From assembly GCF_019059575.1 (NCBI RefSeq), contig NW_024882965.1, forward strand, positions 95,368 to 159,367: a stretch of 64,000 bases of DNA. The letters run 5' to 3'. The first letter of the stretch is position 1. Each line of letters opens with the position of its first letter. A program made the position numbers and the translations under genes. Shown piece after piece: positions 23,980-36,698 of the stretch. The notes beneath the pieces are model-generated. The model made no database searches. It was not told the DNA's origin and saw only the letters and a list, made by a program, of their open reading frames with translations. The DNA is from Amphibalanus amphitrite. Lineage: Eukaryota; Arthropoda; Thecostraca; Balanomorpha; Balanidae.

Positions 23980-24710
23980 AAAACTCGTGGATTGTATACC
24001 AGCCCCACCAGATCGCGCCGGAACGACGGACTAGTGGGAGCGAGCGCGACGCTGTGTCCGCCGAGGCCGACCCGAGCCAGACGCGAGCCGCCGCCGACGT
24101 CACGAGCCTTTGATCGGCCGCCCGGCTGGCGGAGACAGCTCATACGACTTCCCTCCGGCGGTGAGCGATGCATTCCCGACCGGGGCGTCACCGCCGACGT
24201 CTCTGGAGCGTCACAATCAGCACCACGTGCGCCACGGGGTCGTCCGCGGCGCCACGTGGGGTCAGGGAGGAGCGCCCGATGTGCGGTATCTGCCATCTCG
24301 GGGCGGTTCGGGTGGAGAACAGGGCGGTGCGACGCACTCCACCTCCACACACCCCGCGTGGGACGCATCTGCGGTACGGCGGCCGTGGCTGTGACGTTCT
24401 AATTAGGGGTCTCGTTCCTCGAACGGCCGCCCATCTACCGCGGATGACGGGTCGGTCGAGCGGGCTGGCACGGGGCTGAAGGCCTACGCACAGCGGAGGG
24501 ACGGGCCGGGTCACGTCAGGTGTGACGTCACAGAGAGAGGGGAATCTGACGTCACAGAGAAACACGCAACACCACGGAGAAAAAGGTGACGTTGTTGAAA
24601 GGCTCGTGGAGCGGCTGGTCGACGGCCGCCGGGTGGCGTCTGAAGTGGGGCATGAACGAGGGGGAGTGTGGGTGTAGAGGGGACGCCCGCACTGGAGTGG
24701 ACTCGTAAGT
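23980..24710 (+). promoter_or_regulatory. Candidate CpG-island promoter and first exon
   Basis: A CpG-dense block (23980-24500) is followed by two TGACGTCA palindromes 24 bases apart (24523-24530, 24547-24554). A textbook 5' splice site, ACTC|GTAAGTACC, has its GT at 24705. CREs about 150-180 bases upstream of a strong donor fit a non-coding first exon, but no TATA box, initiator or matching downstream exon was found. Confidence 0.3.
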
Positions 24711-25682
24711 ACCGGACAGACCTCTCTACTCACCATGAGATGAGGACCCAGTTCCTTCCCGTCATCAGACGCTATATCAGCAGGCGGCTGTATCCCCGCA
24801 CACAGCTGACGGTTCTCACAGACCCGCCGTGTTCATGGTCACCTGTTTGCGCTGGCAGGGGCGCGTTTTTGAACACCTGACCAATACAGAAGTGCATGTG
24901 CCATCGGAGTTCCGACCTAAATGTCAAAGGTCAAAGCTAACACTGTCATAAACATGCACAAACATCTGCTGATGTCACGAAGCTCGGGGAACCCATCTAT
25001 TCCCTGCCGTAATCACCTTAACCAATAATTCCCCTACCTTCAAAGCTCACCCGCCCGCACCATTACAAAGGCTCCCGCGCTATCGTCGCGCATTTTTCGC
25101 CGCTGACCAAAGAGCTCGCAGCTTTTCGCGCAGCTTTTCCAGCCAGCCGTGAGACAGGAGCTGCGCAAGCTCAATAGAAGCTGACTCGCTTAGATCACCA
25201 GCCCCATACGCTGACGGGACAATGGCGTAATGCGCTTATCATGACGCTCACAGCCCCTCCCAGTCCCCAGTTGCACTTAGCAACCAATAAACCGAGACAA
25301 CTGGGACCCCAGCGCAGCCTCGATCAAGGTCGTATTTAATATCTTATCAGTGCTGTTTCTGCACCCACAGTCAACGATGTCATCAATTGATCCAAAAAGT
25401 CCAGGCGCTTGCATCAGAAATCCGACTCATCTACCACTTGAGGTCCCTGCCTTATTCAGTCCCCTTATCAAAGCGCAAACACGATCGTTATCGAACACTC
25501 GAGCATCTCTAAATCACTGAGCAAGGTAGAAGCTAACACCACGGGTAAGCTAGTCACGTCATTCTTCACCGCAGAGGGCAGAGGTCAGGACTCCTGCTGA
25601 CCGTGACGGTCCCGTCCCCAGTGGAATTTCTCTCTCCTGGAAGTCGAATCAGAGCTCACGTGATGCTTCCGAGTGTCGATAT
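24711..25682. other. Unannotated sequence
   Basis: No repeat ends and no open frame of interest were seen. Confidence 0.4.
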
Positions 25683-25706
25683 GATTGAGACGAGTCCCCT
25701 CCACTT

Positions 25707-25845
25707 GGACTAGTGTCAGTTGGTCTAGTATCGTTTGGGCTAGTTCATTTGGTCTAGTGCTTTATTTGGTCTAGTGCCACTTGAGCTAGCTTCATTTGAG
25801 CTAGTGTCATATTTGGTCTAGTTCATTTGTGCTAGTTCCCGAAAT
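25707..25845 (+). repeat. Left subterminal array of the MULE
   Basis: About eight copies of a short unit, (T)TTGGTCTAGTGCC or TTTGAGCTAGTGTC, roughly 15-22 bases apart. It is inverted relative to the right array and is probably the transposase-binding region (inference from MULEs with tandem-repeat ends). Confidence 0.8.
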
Positions 25846-26071
25846 TTATTTGAAATATATAGTTCCCTGAGATGCTCGGCCATGTTTACCATGAAAAAGT
25901 TCGGTCTCGTTGTCGTATATATTTCGTTCGTTCGATTATGTATAACACACTTCAGATTTCAGATGTTCGGATGTTGGTGTACTTAGTTCAGATGCCCTTT
26001 TGCCGGAACAAACATATATAGAGTTTCTTCAAACCTTAAAGGCAACCCGCCCAAATCTTGATGTTTCGGAT

Positions 26072-27502
26072 TTAAACGTTCAGTGTGATAGCATATCCCA
26101 CGCCACGAAGGAATTCCGCCCGCTCTATGGTGCCTTCCGCTAGTCTGGTTATAAGTGTTGTCAGGCGTTTATTCATATTTTTAACAGTTTTCTTGGATTT
26201 TTGAACGTCATGACCCGCCTTAAACCTGAAAAGATCGTTAACTTGTAAATTTTCTTCACGCTGGAGCGCTGCGAAGCAACGGAAGATGGAGGGATGGGGG
26301 GAATCCAGCATGGCCTGTATCCCCGATGCCATCCCTCAAGCTTGGTTGTTCGGGGTATGCCAGATATGGTCCTTTCCTTAACATTCCACATTTCTTTTGG
26401 AATTTGGGGGTTTCGGCGAACCCCTCTGCGCCCTTGCCTTCCTATATATGTGTCCTCAAAGTAATCATAAAGGTCTGTTAATCCCTCGATGGCAATTTGC
26501 TCGACATATTCTTGAAGTTGTTCAAAAGCTTCGTTCACATTTTCAACGTCAAGGAAGGCAAGAGCGCAGAGGGATTTCACCGCTTCTCGAACTTCCGGTT
26601 GATTAATGTAATTTTCCGTTAGGCCAGCTCCCTGAACTTTCCGCCAAACCGCTTGAGTTAAATGAAAGAAACAGCCTGCTACACTCACTTGAGGAAATTC
26701 AGTTAACAAAGCGCGCTTACTAGCTAACTCAAAGTCCATGATGCAAAGATGAGGCGCAAGATTTGGGCGAGCATCCTTTAAAATTTGGAAAAGCTTTATA
26801 TATGTTTGAGTAGTTTTGTTGGGCAAAAGGGCATAAATGCAAGGAAAGACGTGTCCATTTGGCCCGCCAATGATAACATGTATGGTATATAACTGAAGAA
26901 ATAAAGTAGGTGCCACTTTGAATGTTCCGTCCATCATCCAAATGTTATTTTTGCTTAATTCGTCTAGCATGACTTCGGAAGAAAAGACTATCAGTCTGTC
27001 GTTTCCATCACCTTCATTGTCATACAGCAGGAAACGATGCTCTTCTTCTCCCCGTTTTGTCGTTTTGTACTTCTCTGGAATTATAATGCCTGACCTGTTG
27101 AGTGGCGCTACTTCATGTCCGATTTCTGAATGTTTTCGTTTTCTTTGGATACGTTGCGAAATTGCCTTTCTAGTTGGAGCTTCTGTTGTGGCTTCTCTAC
27201 TCAAATTCATATCACTTATAATTCTTCTTGGACGCAAATTTGACGTTTCTGCCTGTTCCATGGCTTTGTCCAATGCCGAAACAACTTCAACTCTTGCCGG
27301 AACTGGGGGGGTGGTTGTGAATTTGCCTAGTAACAACTTGTCTTTCGGTATGATATCGTAATGATGTTGAAACAGATCCTTTACATCCTTTGTTTTCGCA
27401 TCGCCAATTTTGAGTGGTAATATTTGAAGTAGGTATTCTTTCGGTAGACAAAACCTTCGAAGCTTAATTTGTCCCCACCCCTTGATGACTAAAAATTTCC
27501 AT
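26072..27502 (-). pseudogene. FLYWCH-MULE transposase, frameshifted
   Basis: This DDE transposase would excise and insert the surrounding element. A likely start ATG lies at 27502-27500, and the stop is at about 26072. The N-terminal FLYWCH zinc finger can be followed through two frames: FEGFVYRKNTYFKYY, then WRCENKGCKG and HNHPP. The largest frame (27336-26173) holds the MULE catalytic core: MDGTF with the first Asp (residue 136 of this frame), IMDFELA (Asp 201), the C-x2-H signature CFFH (222-225) and LEGWH, which holds the likely final Glu (334). The C-terminal helical part (HPSIFRCFAAL onward) lies in another frame. Total would be about 475 residues, normal for animal FLYWCH-MULEs. About four frameshifts, all next to short homopolymers, separate the pieces: near 27475, 27408, 27308 and 26322. 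Either the copy is dead or the assembly has indel errors. Confidence 0.88.
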
Positions 27503-27706
27503 AGCTACAGCCGATAACCCGTAATTTGCGTCTATCACACAACAAATTTACCTCGTTTCAGTCGAAACAGAAAAGGAATGAAAGCTGCCTCGTGAAGTTC
27601 TGTAAAAAAAAATAAAATAACCGCAAAATCTTTTCCTCGTGAGTCTAATTATTGTGCCAAGCATGATAATACACATCCATCATGGAAATGAGTCTGCTGA
27701 AAGCTA

Positions 27707-27857
27707 GACGAAATTACGGCACTAGACCAAAGGCACTAGCTCAAATGAATGGCACTTTGGCACTAGCTCAAACGAAACTAGCCAAACTGGCGCTAGACCA
27801 GCTGAAGCACTAGACCAATTGCACTAGCTCAAAAGGCACTAGACCAAATGATGCTAG
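27707..27857 (-). repeat. Right subterminal array of the MULE
   Basis: Copies of GGCACTAGACCAAA and GGCACTAGCTCAAA, the reverse complement of the left array units. Spacing varies from 14 to 30 bases. Confidence 0.8.
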
Positions 27858-27884
27858 ACGAAGAGAGTGGCACCCGATTGAGAC

Positions 27885-29240
27885 ACGTGATTATGACACG
27901 TGATAAAGAGCGGCCTGTGTCACCACTCGCCGACATAGATCAGCAGCTATACGCTCTACGGTCTCCATCACTAACTCGGTATGTTTGGTGGATGCCGGCG
28001 TGCAGCTGCTGTCCGGCGGCGCGGGCGGAGGCCACGGGCGGTGCCGCAGTGGGCGGTGCACGGACACCCGTTCGCACGCTCGCCGCTCGCGGCCGGCCCT
28101 GGCGCGACAGCTCGGATGATCTCACCGCAGTGGGCGGACCCACAAATCCACTACAAACGGCTTCACCGGGCGTCGGGCGGGGCCGGCCTGCGAGGTCAGC
28201 GGCGACAGCGGCCGAGGGCAGACGGCGCCCGGGGCGCGCCGCGGCCGGCCAGTGACCCAGCCGGCCGGCGCCGGCCCGCGGCAGTCGGAGCCGCGCCCCG
28301 GGGCACAGCCAGGTCGCCGCCGGAGCCGCCGCGTCGCTCTCTGTCTCCAGGTGTGCAGCCTGCGGGCATCCGGGGCCAGCGTGATGTAACGGCGCCCATT
28401 TTGGCCGGTGGTGATGTCAGCCGCCCGGTGCAGCGAGGTCGCCGCTGCGCGCCAGCGAAGCGGACACCGCGCACCGCTGCTGACCCCCGGCCGAGAGGTC
28501 AGCCACCCAGGCCGCTCAGGGTGACCTCACACCGCCGCGGGCGGGCTGGAAGCGAGAATGACTGACCTCGGGACCGCCAGGAGAGAGAACAACACCACAG
28601 ACCCCCACCCACGGCGATCGGCGGGGCACTGAGCACCGAGCACCGTGCGCGCCACTCGTGCTAGACAGGCCCACCACAACACCAGCTATGTGGCTGGGGT
28701 CATGGAGCTGGTAAAGCTCGTTCCGTCTGGTGCAAGAGACACACCTGACTCCACCACACTGCCACCAAAACTCACCAACAGAACAGCAATGTCGGATCAG
28801 CCACCGACCGACCGGGACAGCCACCGCACTGCCGAATAAATTGTCTCCGCTACTGGTGAGCCAGGCCCAGACCACAGCCTTCCATCAAGGACGGGTCCGG
28901 CCACGGGAGTCGTGAGCTGCGGTTTGTGTTGGTCAGAGGACGGTCGTTTCGCCAAGCCTCCGACACGTTATACGACGCAAGAGCGCCTGTCCCCTGCTGA
29001 ATTCACGATCCACTGATAGACGGGTAGGGGCGAGGCAAGCTCAGCTCAAAACTCTCAGGATTTCAGCCGCCAGTAGACGAGTTTAGTCCAGAGCGCAAGA
29101 ATCACCTTAACACTTTTCACGTCACCCGAGATAAAAAGGGATCATTCGGGGACATACCTGCGCGGCGCTGTGTCGTCCGGCGGCGTCCCTTCCCGTGGCC
29201 CGGTCGAAGGGGAGCAACACCACGACTGCCGCCGCGCAGA
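27885..29240. other. GC-rich, CpG-dense region without a clear gene
   Basis: The strongest GC and CpG density is at 27990-28560. Long frames on both strands are Arg/Gly/Ala/Pro-rich, as expected from base composition. A donor-like CCAGGTGTGCA lies near 28350. It may be a CpG-island promoter, but no core element is visible. Confidence 0.35.
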
Positions 29241-29640
29241 CATGCGGAGGACTCCAACAGACATACACCAGACAGCCGGGCGGCAGACAGCACACAGACA
29301 GTCGGTAGAGACAACAGATACAACACGGCTAGATGGCAGAACAGACAGCATTCACGGAGCGGTTGGGAGGCGGACAGGGAATCACTGCACCGGTGAGGGA
29401 GCACGGAGACAGTCGAAATGTGCTGGCACGATGGCTGACGAATACGATGCAGCTCGGAAGGCGACGGGACGAGCACACAGCCTGCCCTGATATGCGTTCA
29501 TACAATATATCGAAAGAATAGTCAGCAGCACCAGACCTCAGACAAACTAGACAGCACCAGACAGACAACACCACCAGCCGGCACACAGACAGCACCACCA
29601 GTCACCAGACGGACGACAGACAGTGCGCGGACACCTCGCC
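29241..29640 (+). repeat. CAGACA/CACCAGACAG-rich low-complexity tract
   Basis: Degenerate repeats of CAGACAGCAC and ACCAGACAGAC on a purine/C-biased strand, densest at 29535-29640. Open frames through it are composition effects. Confidence 0.5.
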
Positions 29641-31935
29641 AGACAGTGTGAAGCGGAACTGGGCGGCACGCCTGGCTGCCCAGCCGACTGCACTGCCCGC
29701 GCAGGCCGGAAACCCAGACTGTCCGAGCGCCGGTCGATGAAAAGGTCGCGTGGGTCAGACGGGGTCGTTTCGGGGGTCACCTAGTCGGTCGATATTGGGT
29801 GGCCTGCGCCTCATGGTATAAGTGCAGCGGGCCCAATCATGCTAAGCATCGTCAGGGCTTCCCCAAAAGCCCGGGAAAAGAGACAGCGTTGCTCTGGTCA
29901 CCTTTCGTTACCTTCTTCTTCTTTTTTGTAGGTACACACTACACACACAATCCACTGAATAAAATGTTCATGAGAAGTGTCCGTAAAGAAGTGTCACGTG
30001 TATTTGCACATGCCTTAAACACAACAGATGCGATTGGTCTTAAAAAATGCTTTCGTCAGCATAGCTATCCACAATCCAAACATATAAAACGCTGATAAAA
30101 ATATCATCACAAAAAGCACGTGATGAACCTGTAGATAGTACTGTTTGTAAGAGCATAAACGTATCAAATCGTATCTTACGTAAGAGTCCAAAGTACTATG
30201 AGTGTGGGAGTGGGCGTTCCAGATATCGGGCGGGGTACATTTTTGTGTCTGCAGCACACTAATGCGCGCCACACACCGAGATTTACACGCGATACGCCCT
30301 AAGCGCGCCGCGTCCCTGGCAGTCTGTCTGGACTGACGGATTAGGCCGGCGGCGGTGACAGTGCCGCACGGTTGGAGCGTGGGCAGCGACCGGGCCGGTG
30401 TCGCTACCCCTCCCTCCACCCCATGGGGCTCCCAACCCCATGACATGGAACGTTCTAGCGCTGGGTGGAGGGCAGATAAATCGAGGGAAGCTGGCTGCTG
30501 ATTGCAGATCAGTGCAATAGAGATGCCCCTCAATATGGTTGCGGCAGCTGATTAACATTGATCAGTAAATTTCTTAAGGTTTACTACAGAAATCGGTGGT
30601 GACGAGTGGGCTGAGGGAAAATCGGGCGAAATTCAGCACTGGGATGTTTTCTTTTGTTATTGCAAGTCACAGAAAGAAATGGCCAGTATCCTATCAAGAA
30701 CCACTTCGAATAATGACCTCGGACATTGGATGGGTTCTGGTCAGGGCATTTCTGTCCGTCAGGCGAAATGGTAATGAGGCGTCAACGCCTGGCACCACCA
30801 ACGCCGCTCGCGAAGCCGCTGGATGCTGCTGGCGGCCCGGAGACGGTGCAGTCGTTCCCGGAACGGCGGCCGTCGTTCCGCCGTTCCGACGGCCGTCTGC
30901 TGTCCCAGTGGCCGCCGGCCGACACACTGCCTTCCGGCGACAAGGCGCCGCTTCTCAATGGAGAGCCGACGGCACCCCTGCACACGACACGTGGCGCCGT
31001 GCAGACGGCACTGCCACACGGCACGTGAGCTCGTGCAGCCCACGAGCGGTAGCCGGGCGCGCCGCCCGCAGCTCTCGGTTACGGCGTCTGATTAGAGGAA
31101 AGCCTGCCCCAAACAGCTGGTCTACACGAAACGACAGATGCCTGGGGACGTCAGTGAGGGGTGTCCGGTTCTCGGAACTCAGCAGAACGAGGAAGGTAGG
31201 AGGAAGAAAGACAGGCACGCCGAGAGGAAGCGCGGCGCGAGATGTCCAGAACATTCCCCGGTACTTTCTGTGACGTGCGTCGACAGGTTACTAATGATCT
31301 TGTTTGACAAACCACTCCTATATATCTCTTCCGCATTGTCGTCTGTCCAGAACCCCGTCGTCTTTAACGTCAACTGTCCAGAGCCCGCCACCGGACCTCC
31401 GCGATGTTCCGGCGCTGGCTCCAGCTCTCCCCGTTCACGGGTCACCGGCGATGGCACTGTGTATTGGCTCAGTCACGGTCCCAGGGTCCGTCTGCAATCT
31501 GCATCCACAACAGAGTGAGTCAGTGTTGACCATCGCCGATCTGGGTCGGAGAGGCCAGCCGGCCGTCCGCGGCGACGCCCCGGTGATGGAACGGGGCCTC
31601 CACAGCTGCTGAAGTTGATAAACGGATTCATAAATTACTGCAGAAACATAACGAGCCCAGCTGTTACACCAGCTTGGACACTTTGACCACGAACAAATGA
31701 GCCACTCTACCAGACAACCTGCAGTAATTAGCAAGCTCTGTTGACCTGAGTGACCTCTGACGCGCCCCGTTCGGTCACAGTGCGCACTCCACCTCTGACT
31801 GCAGGTGACCGGTCCGGCGCGTGGGACGGGACCGAGTGACGTCTGTGAGGAGCCGCCCCGCGCCGACACGGCAGACCACGCCCGGAGCCTATGGCGTCCC
31901 TGACGTCAGCGGAGTCGTAAAACGGCGCCAACCAC
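29641..31935. other. Unannotated sequence
   Basis: Near 29922-29935 a pyrimidine tract ending TTTTTTGTAG, with an AATAAA 25-30 bases downstream, resembles a 3' splice site and a polyadenylation signal but has no supporting frame. GC-rich frames at 30596-31273 show no domain. One TGACGTCA lies at 31901. Confidence 0.35.
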
Positions 31936-31943
31936 CTGGACAG

Positions 31944-32185
31944 CACGACACCCGACACAATGACACCTGGCGTGACACCTGATACGATGACACCTGACAC
32001 GATGACACCCGGTTGACTACAGAGACATTTGACAGGATGACACCTGACGGCGAAACCTGATACAAAGTTGTTTGATACGACACCTGACACGATGACGACT
32101 TCCATATGACACTTGGCAAGATGGCAATGACATACGACCGCTGACAAAACGCCTGACAAAATAACTATCACAACGACATCTGATT
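31944..32185 (+). repeat. Degenerate minisatellite, unit about 15-16 bp
   Basis: About twelve imperfect copies of GATGACACCTGACAC. Copies decay toward both ends. Confidence 0.7.
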
Positions 32186-35100
32186 TTCGACACTGGCTGC
32201 AGTGCACGAAAGAAGCGGAAAGATTCACTTCCGACAGAAGCAGTCAATCTCGTGGACTTGACTGATTCGTTGTCCTCGCGAAATGCCTAGCACAGCCCAC
32301 CCTTTCCACTCTTCCCTTCATTCATCCTTTCGTCTTCTCATCGTCCGCAGGCCTCTCACGAACCCCACGGTCCATCTAACAACACACCGTGCCGGTTCCG
32401 ATCTCCCGAGTGTTCGCGACTCTGGCTCAGTTACCTTCCTCCCCCTCCCCTCCCTCTCCGGTCCCGGCGCTTCCACCGTGGGGCCCACGACGGGGCGACG
32501 TCGATTACCGGCCGCGATAGTACTGCCGATGACGTGAGCTCCGATCGCCAGATGGCAACTACCCATAGCCCTGATTGGGCGGGCGACCGAACACCGGCGA
32601 AAATATATTTAGATAGTTGTCGTACTCGATGGTGAGCTCATCCGATCTGTGCCGATGCCCTGTGTCGATATTCCATGCTCATCTGTCAGGGATAAGAACG
32701 CAAAGCAAAGGCAGCTCCTGGGTGATTATGTTACTATTCGATGCATTTAAAGTATGCGATGAATTACATGTTGTCGATGGCTTATCACTGAAATGAAAGG
32801 CCTTGAAGTCACATAATAGGAAGCTCTTACTTACGATGATAACTGATTGCTGTTTGATTTGTATTGCGATGACTGAAGTCAAGATTGAAGATGGCAAGAT
32901 TGTTTGAAAAGTGTTTATTTCAAAAACTTTCTCAATGGCTGAATAAGGCCTAACAAATAGTAAACATCTTCATTCCTGCATTTATAACTACAGTGCTGAA
33001 TAGCTCTAATCAACACCCCTAGATCAGCTCAATGCAATCGTCACCACTGCCTCCAATGAGCACACATTAAAAGCAGATCCTATCAGCGCGGTGTCGGTTA
33101 CAGATTGGACCCAGATACGGCCCAGGGAATTGGGCGGTCACGTCTCTCCAGCAAACACCGTTATTGCAGGGGTCGGCAGCACATTACACTTGCAGATAGC
33201 CTTGCACCGCGTGCCTCCGTACCAACGCAATGAGCAGGGCGACACAAAAATCTGCCATGACATCAACCGTCTGTGCCGGAGAGTTTTGTGAGCGACAGGC
33301 TCCGCTGCGATGAGGTCATCCGTAGATTGCCTGTATGTGTGTCTGTCTGTGTGCCCACTTTTCTCCCCGCACCGGGGTCAAGTGTGTCTCTGTGTGGATG
33401 TCCCGATGCTCATTGCCCTATGCCCATGCCACGGCACATCAATGGTGGCTTTGACCTTGACCCTGACACGTCGATCATGACCCTGTCGAGCGTCCCCTTA
33501 GGTCACCGACCCTGTACGCGCAGGCCCAGCAGTTGGAATTCCGTAGATTTCCCCAACATTCCGTACGTACGGCCTGTATTAACCGTCAGTCGGTTGTAGC
33601 TGCGACCGGCGAGTAGCACCCGGCACCCGGCAGCACTTCTCGAAATAGCCTGTCGTGGTCGGTAGCCCGTACAACCACACCAACACAGACAGAAAAGGCG
33701 CGGTGATGACAATCGAAAATTACTCGGACGATGTTTTTTGGTCATGAATGCCGGAGTCGGCTGGCGTGGGTGACAGTTTTAAGGGTCCACCGATAAAAAT
33801 AACACGTAAAATGTGTGAAGATAGCCCAAGTAAGGTAGCTTAAAACCAGTTTATAATTTACGAAATGGTATACCAATTATAGCAAAGGGGTTTTAAGCTG
33901 TATGATATGTCAGAATATTTCCGTAAGAACAGTCAGTCATAAATGGAGGCTTTATTTGAAATGCACATTCGCCACTGTCATTCTTTCTTAGCATGAATCA
34001 ATACATCAAAATGTGAATATCAAATCGAATTATCAATAGCTTGCCACCACCAATCACATGTCGCTACTTACCCTACCCTATTCTTTCTTAGATTGTTTAC
34101 AGAGCTAAGAAGAAACCATGCCAAGTTCACGAGTATCGGACAGTAATACTCAACGCTCAGTTTTGTCATCCCAAGGTGAACTGTTTATCCCAAACATGTC
34201 GAAATGTTTGCTGATTCCATGTAGCATGAATTTGTGCATTAATATCTTTACTTAGCTCACATACCTAAATCACTTATTTTTTTTTCGTAAAATGTGATGT
34301 AACACATGTTACCAGACTTATACTATATGCTGCAATCGTAACATGCCCTTCATAATAGCAGACATCTACATGACGTGAGATGGGTTGATATCCTGTTTTC
34401 AACTTATGTCATAGTAAAGCCACTTTTGTTTAAATATAGCCCGCATGACACCTTTCTTTTCATATCCTTAATAACTACGGTTGAGTATAGAACTGAGATG
34501 GTTTGTGGTTTCCATGAGATCACTAGGTATACGCCACCACCTAAAAAATATGAAGTAATAATCGGAATATGACATCCAAAGCAATGGTGATGGTCACATT
34601 ATAGCCATGGTGTCTGACTAAAAATGCTTCTTTTGAGCATACTCCAAACCGCAGCTCTTGTATTGGAGCAAATTGTGGTACGGGCAAACTCGTAGACAGG
34701 TTATTTTTATCATTTCTTTGAAAGATGATTATTTAAAACGTCAGCGTGTAACGACTCCCTCCCGGACATCCTTTACTCAATTAAAGGCCCCATGCTTGTA
34801 ATGAATCCAACCGTACGATAAGTAAACATAAAAACGCATATTTTAATATGAATAAACCAAAGTACCAGCTCATTTTGGAGTACACGGAATCTTTCCATGG
34901 GACAGCGCATATCAAAATAATTCAGCGTTAAAATCTGCACCGTTCGCCGGTCCATGCAGCTCCATTCAGGCCGGCGCTGCCGTTCCCAGGAAGCCGTTAC
35001 AAGTAGCGAGAGGTTCATGAGGCGGATGTTTTACGCGACTACCTGCCCGCGGCTCAGCGGCTGCCGTGCGGACACTGGCCGGACCGGAGAGGATTGCGGT

Positions 35101-36670
35101 GCTGAGACGGATAAACACGCACCCGGAACCCGTGCCACTTCACCCGCTCTCGGCTGAGGTTTATCGCATTTGGGTCATACCGCCGCGGCCCGTCTTAGCA
35201 ACCCCGTGAACTGATGTGTGAGAACCATAACCGGGAACGTTCACCATGAAACGACAACGTATGGGACCATGCAAGGGAATGTTCGTGAATCAGCTGACTG
35301 GCCACTAGTCAGCCACCGATCGTGAAAAATACGGTATTCGATGTTGATGGTCTGTTCTACGAACCCATTGTACTGAGAATCGGGGATCCAAGTTGATGCC
35401 CAATGCCCACGTATGTGATAGTGCACGCTATCAGAATCTATAATTGGAACTTATACTCCCAAGCATCTGTAACAGGGAAACTGCGTTGATATCGAGCACG
35501 ACGAGCAGACGAGTCATGCTCACATGTGTGAGAAAATGGTGGGCTGTATCATAAAATCTCCATTTCTCACGATATCACCTTCAGATCACATCAGGCACGA
35601 GATACAGGCATGTGTGACTGATGGGCCTAGTGAAAAGCAGTCGCTTCTCTGGCGTTTCCTCCCAGTATATCGCCTGCAATCTGAAGAAGCGTGTCCTCAG
35701 GCAGGCGCCGGTTCACACGGAGCCCATTGCCCGACGTCTCCCATCGGAGTGCGGCGCCATACCGAGCTGGTGGGAGCTGGGCACACTGGCACACAGAGCT
35801 GACGAGAGACCACCCCACCAGCTGCCAGAGCTCGGTCACAGGCCACCAACCCCCCTCCCGCACTGTCAGACAGCCCAGTGAACGACAGACCACCAACCCC
35901 TCTTCCCCTCAAACACTGTCCCCAGTGTGCTCCTCACACGCCCATCACGAGCTGTTCACATAGCCGAGCCACGTTCACAAACAAACAACAAGCCACACCT
36001 ACCACCAACAAAAAAAAATATAGTCGACTTTCGGAAGAGTGCCGCTTCTCTCTGAGGCACAACGAATAAAGTAATATAGTAAAAGAGAAGTCATGAAACG
36101 ACCCATGGACGTCGTCTGGGTTGAATCAGAGTGACGTCATTAAAACCAGACACATTTTGTGGTCAGATGACCTCCGTGATCGACGATGTCTATTCCAAGC
36201 GTGTATTGGATTCATGGACAATAAACTCGCATATATGGTCATCAATTAACATAACTCCGCTGAACAATTTGAATGAGGGTAGCTTCTTAGAAAGGTAGGA
36301 ACATCATGCCATTGATGGGATGTAATCGAACACATTTGGAAGGGAAAAGATTAACATCTGGCTGTAGATAATAGGACATGCATTGACGCATATACATTTT
36401 AAGAGCTTAGTGGTAGTGAATACAAAACTGAGTCCGTAAAACTTTGCGACTAATAGTTAAGAATTAAGAAATACATTCAAAAGGCAGCTTTGTAAAAATC
36501 CATTTTCGGCTGATCAGCTTATTCGGAAGTGGTTGCACTTCTGACCACTATGTGCGTCAGAAATATAGCAAATATCTTCAGCGCTGCAAGAACAGCGCGT
36601 GGACACAACCTATTCAGATCCACGGTACTTTGAGTGACAGAAAATATCGTCAAATCAAAAGTGTCCAAAA
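32186..36670. other. Unannotated sequence, alternating GC-rich and AT-rich
   Basis: No transposon ends, no domain-bearing frame. 33800-34800 is AT-rich and intron-like. A TGACGTCA lies at 36132. Confidence 0.35.
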
Positions 36671-36698
36671 ATATATTATATAATATTATATAATATAT
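36671..36698. repeat. Perfect 28-bp AT palindrome
   Basis: ATATATTATATAAT followed by its exact reverse complement with no spacer. It could extrude as a cruciform. Confidence 0.9.

Larger units (their letters stand above)
25692..27875 (-). mobile_element. Complete Mutator-like element (MULE) with 9-bp target duplication
   Basis: GATTGAGAC occurs directly on both sides (25683-25691 and 27876-27884), the 9-bp duplication expected of Mutator-type insertion. The ends GAGTCCCCTCCACTTGG and (reverse complement) GGGTGCCACTCTCTTCG are weakly similar. Just inside, both sides carry arrays of TTGGTCTAGT/TTGAGCTAGT motifs in inverted orientation. Between them a FLYWCH-MULE transposase lies on the minus strand. 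Length 2184 bases. Confidence 0.92.

Noticed and set aside
23351-24034. 227-residue open frame on the plus strand
   Set aside because: Low-complexity composition, several competing frames in the same DNA, and no recognisable domain.
27981-28565. 194-residue Arg/Gly/Pro-rich open frame
   Set aside because: It lies in the most CpG-dense block of the region and the opposite strand is also open. Composition effect.
29920-29970. Terminal exon with splice acceptor and AATAAA signal
   Set aside because: The two signals are only about 30 bases apart and no upstream exon or frame supports them.
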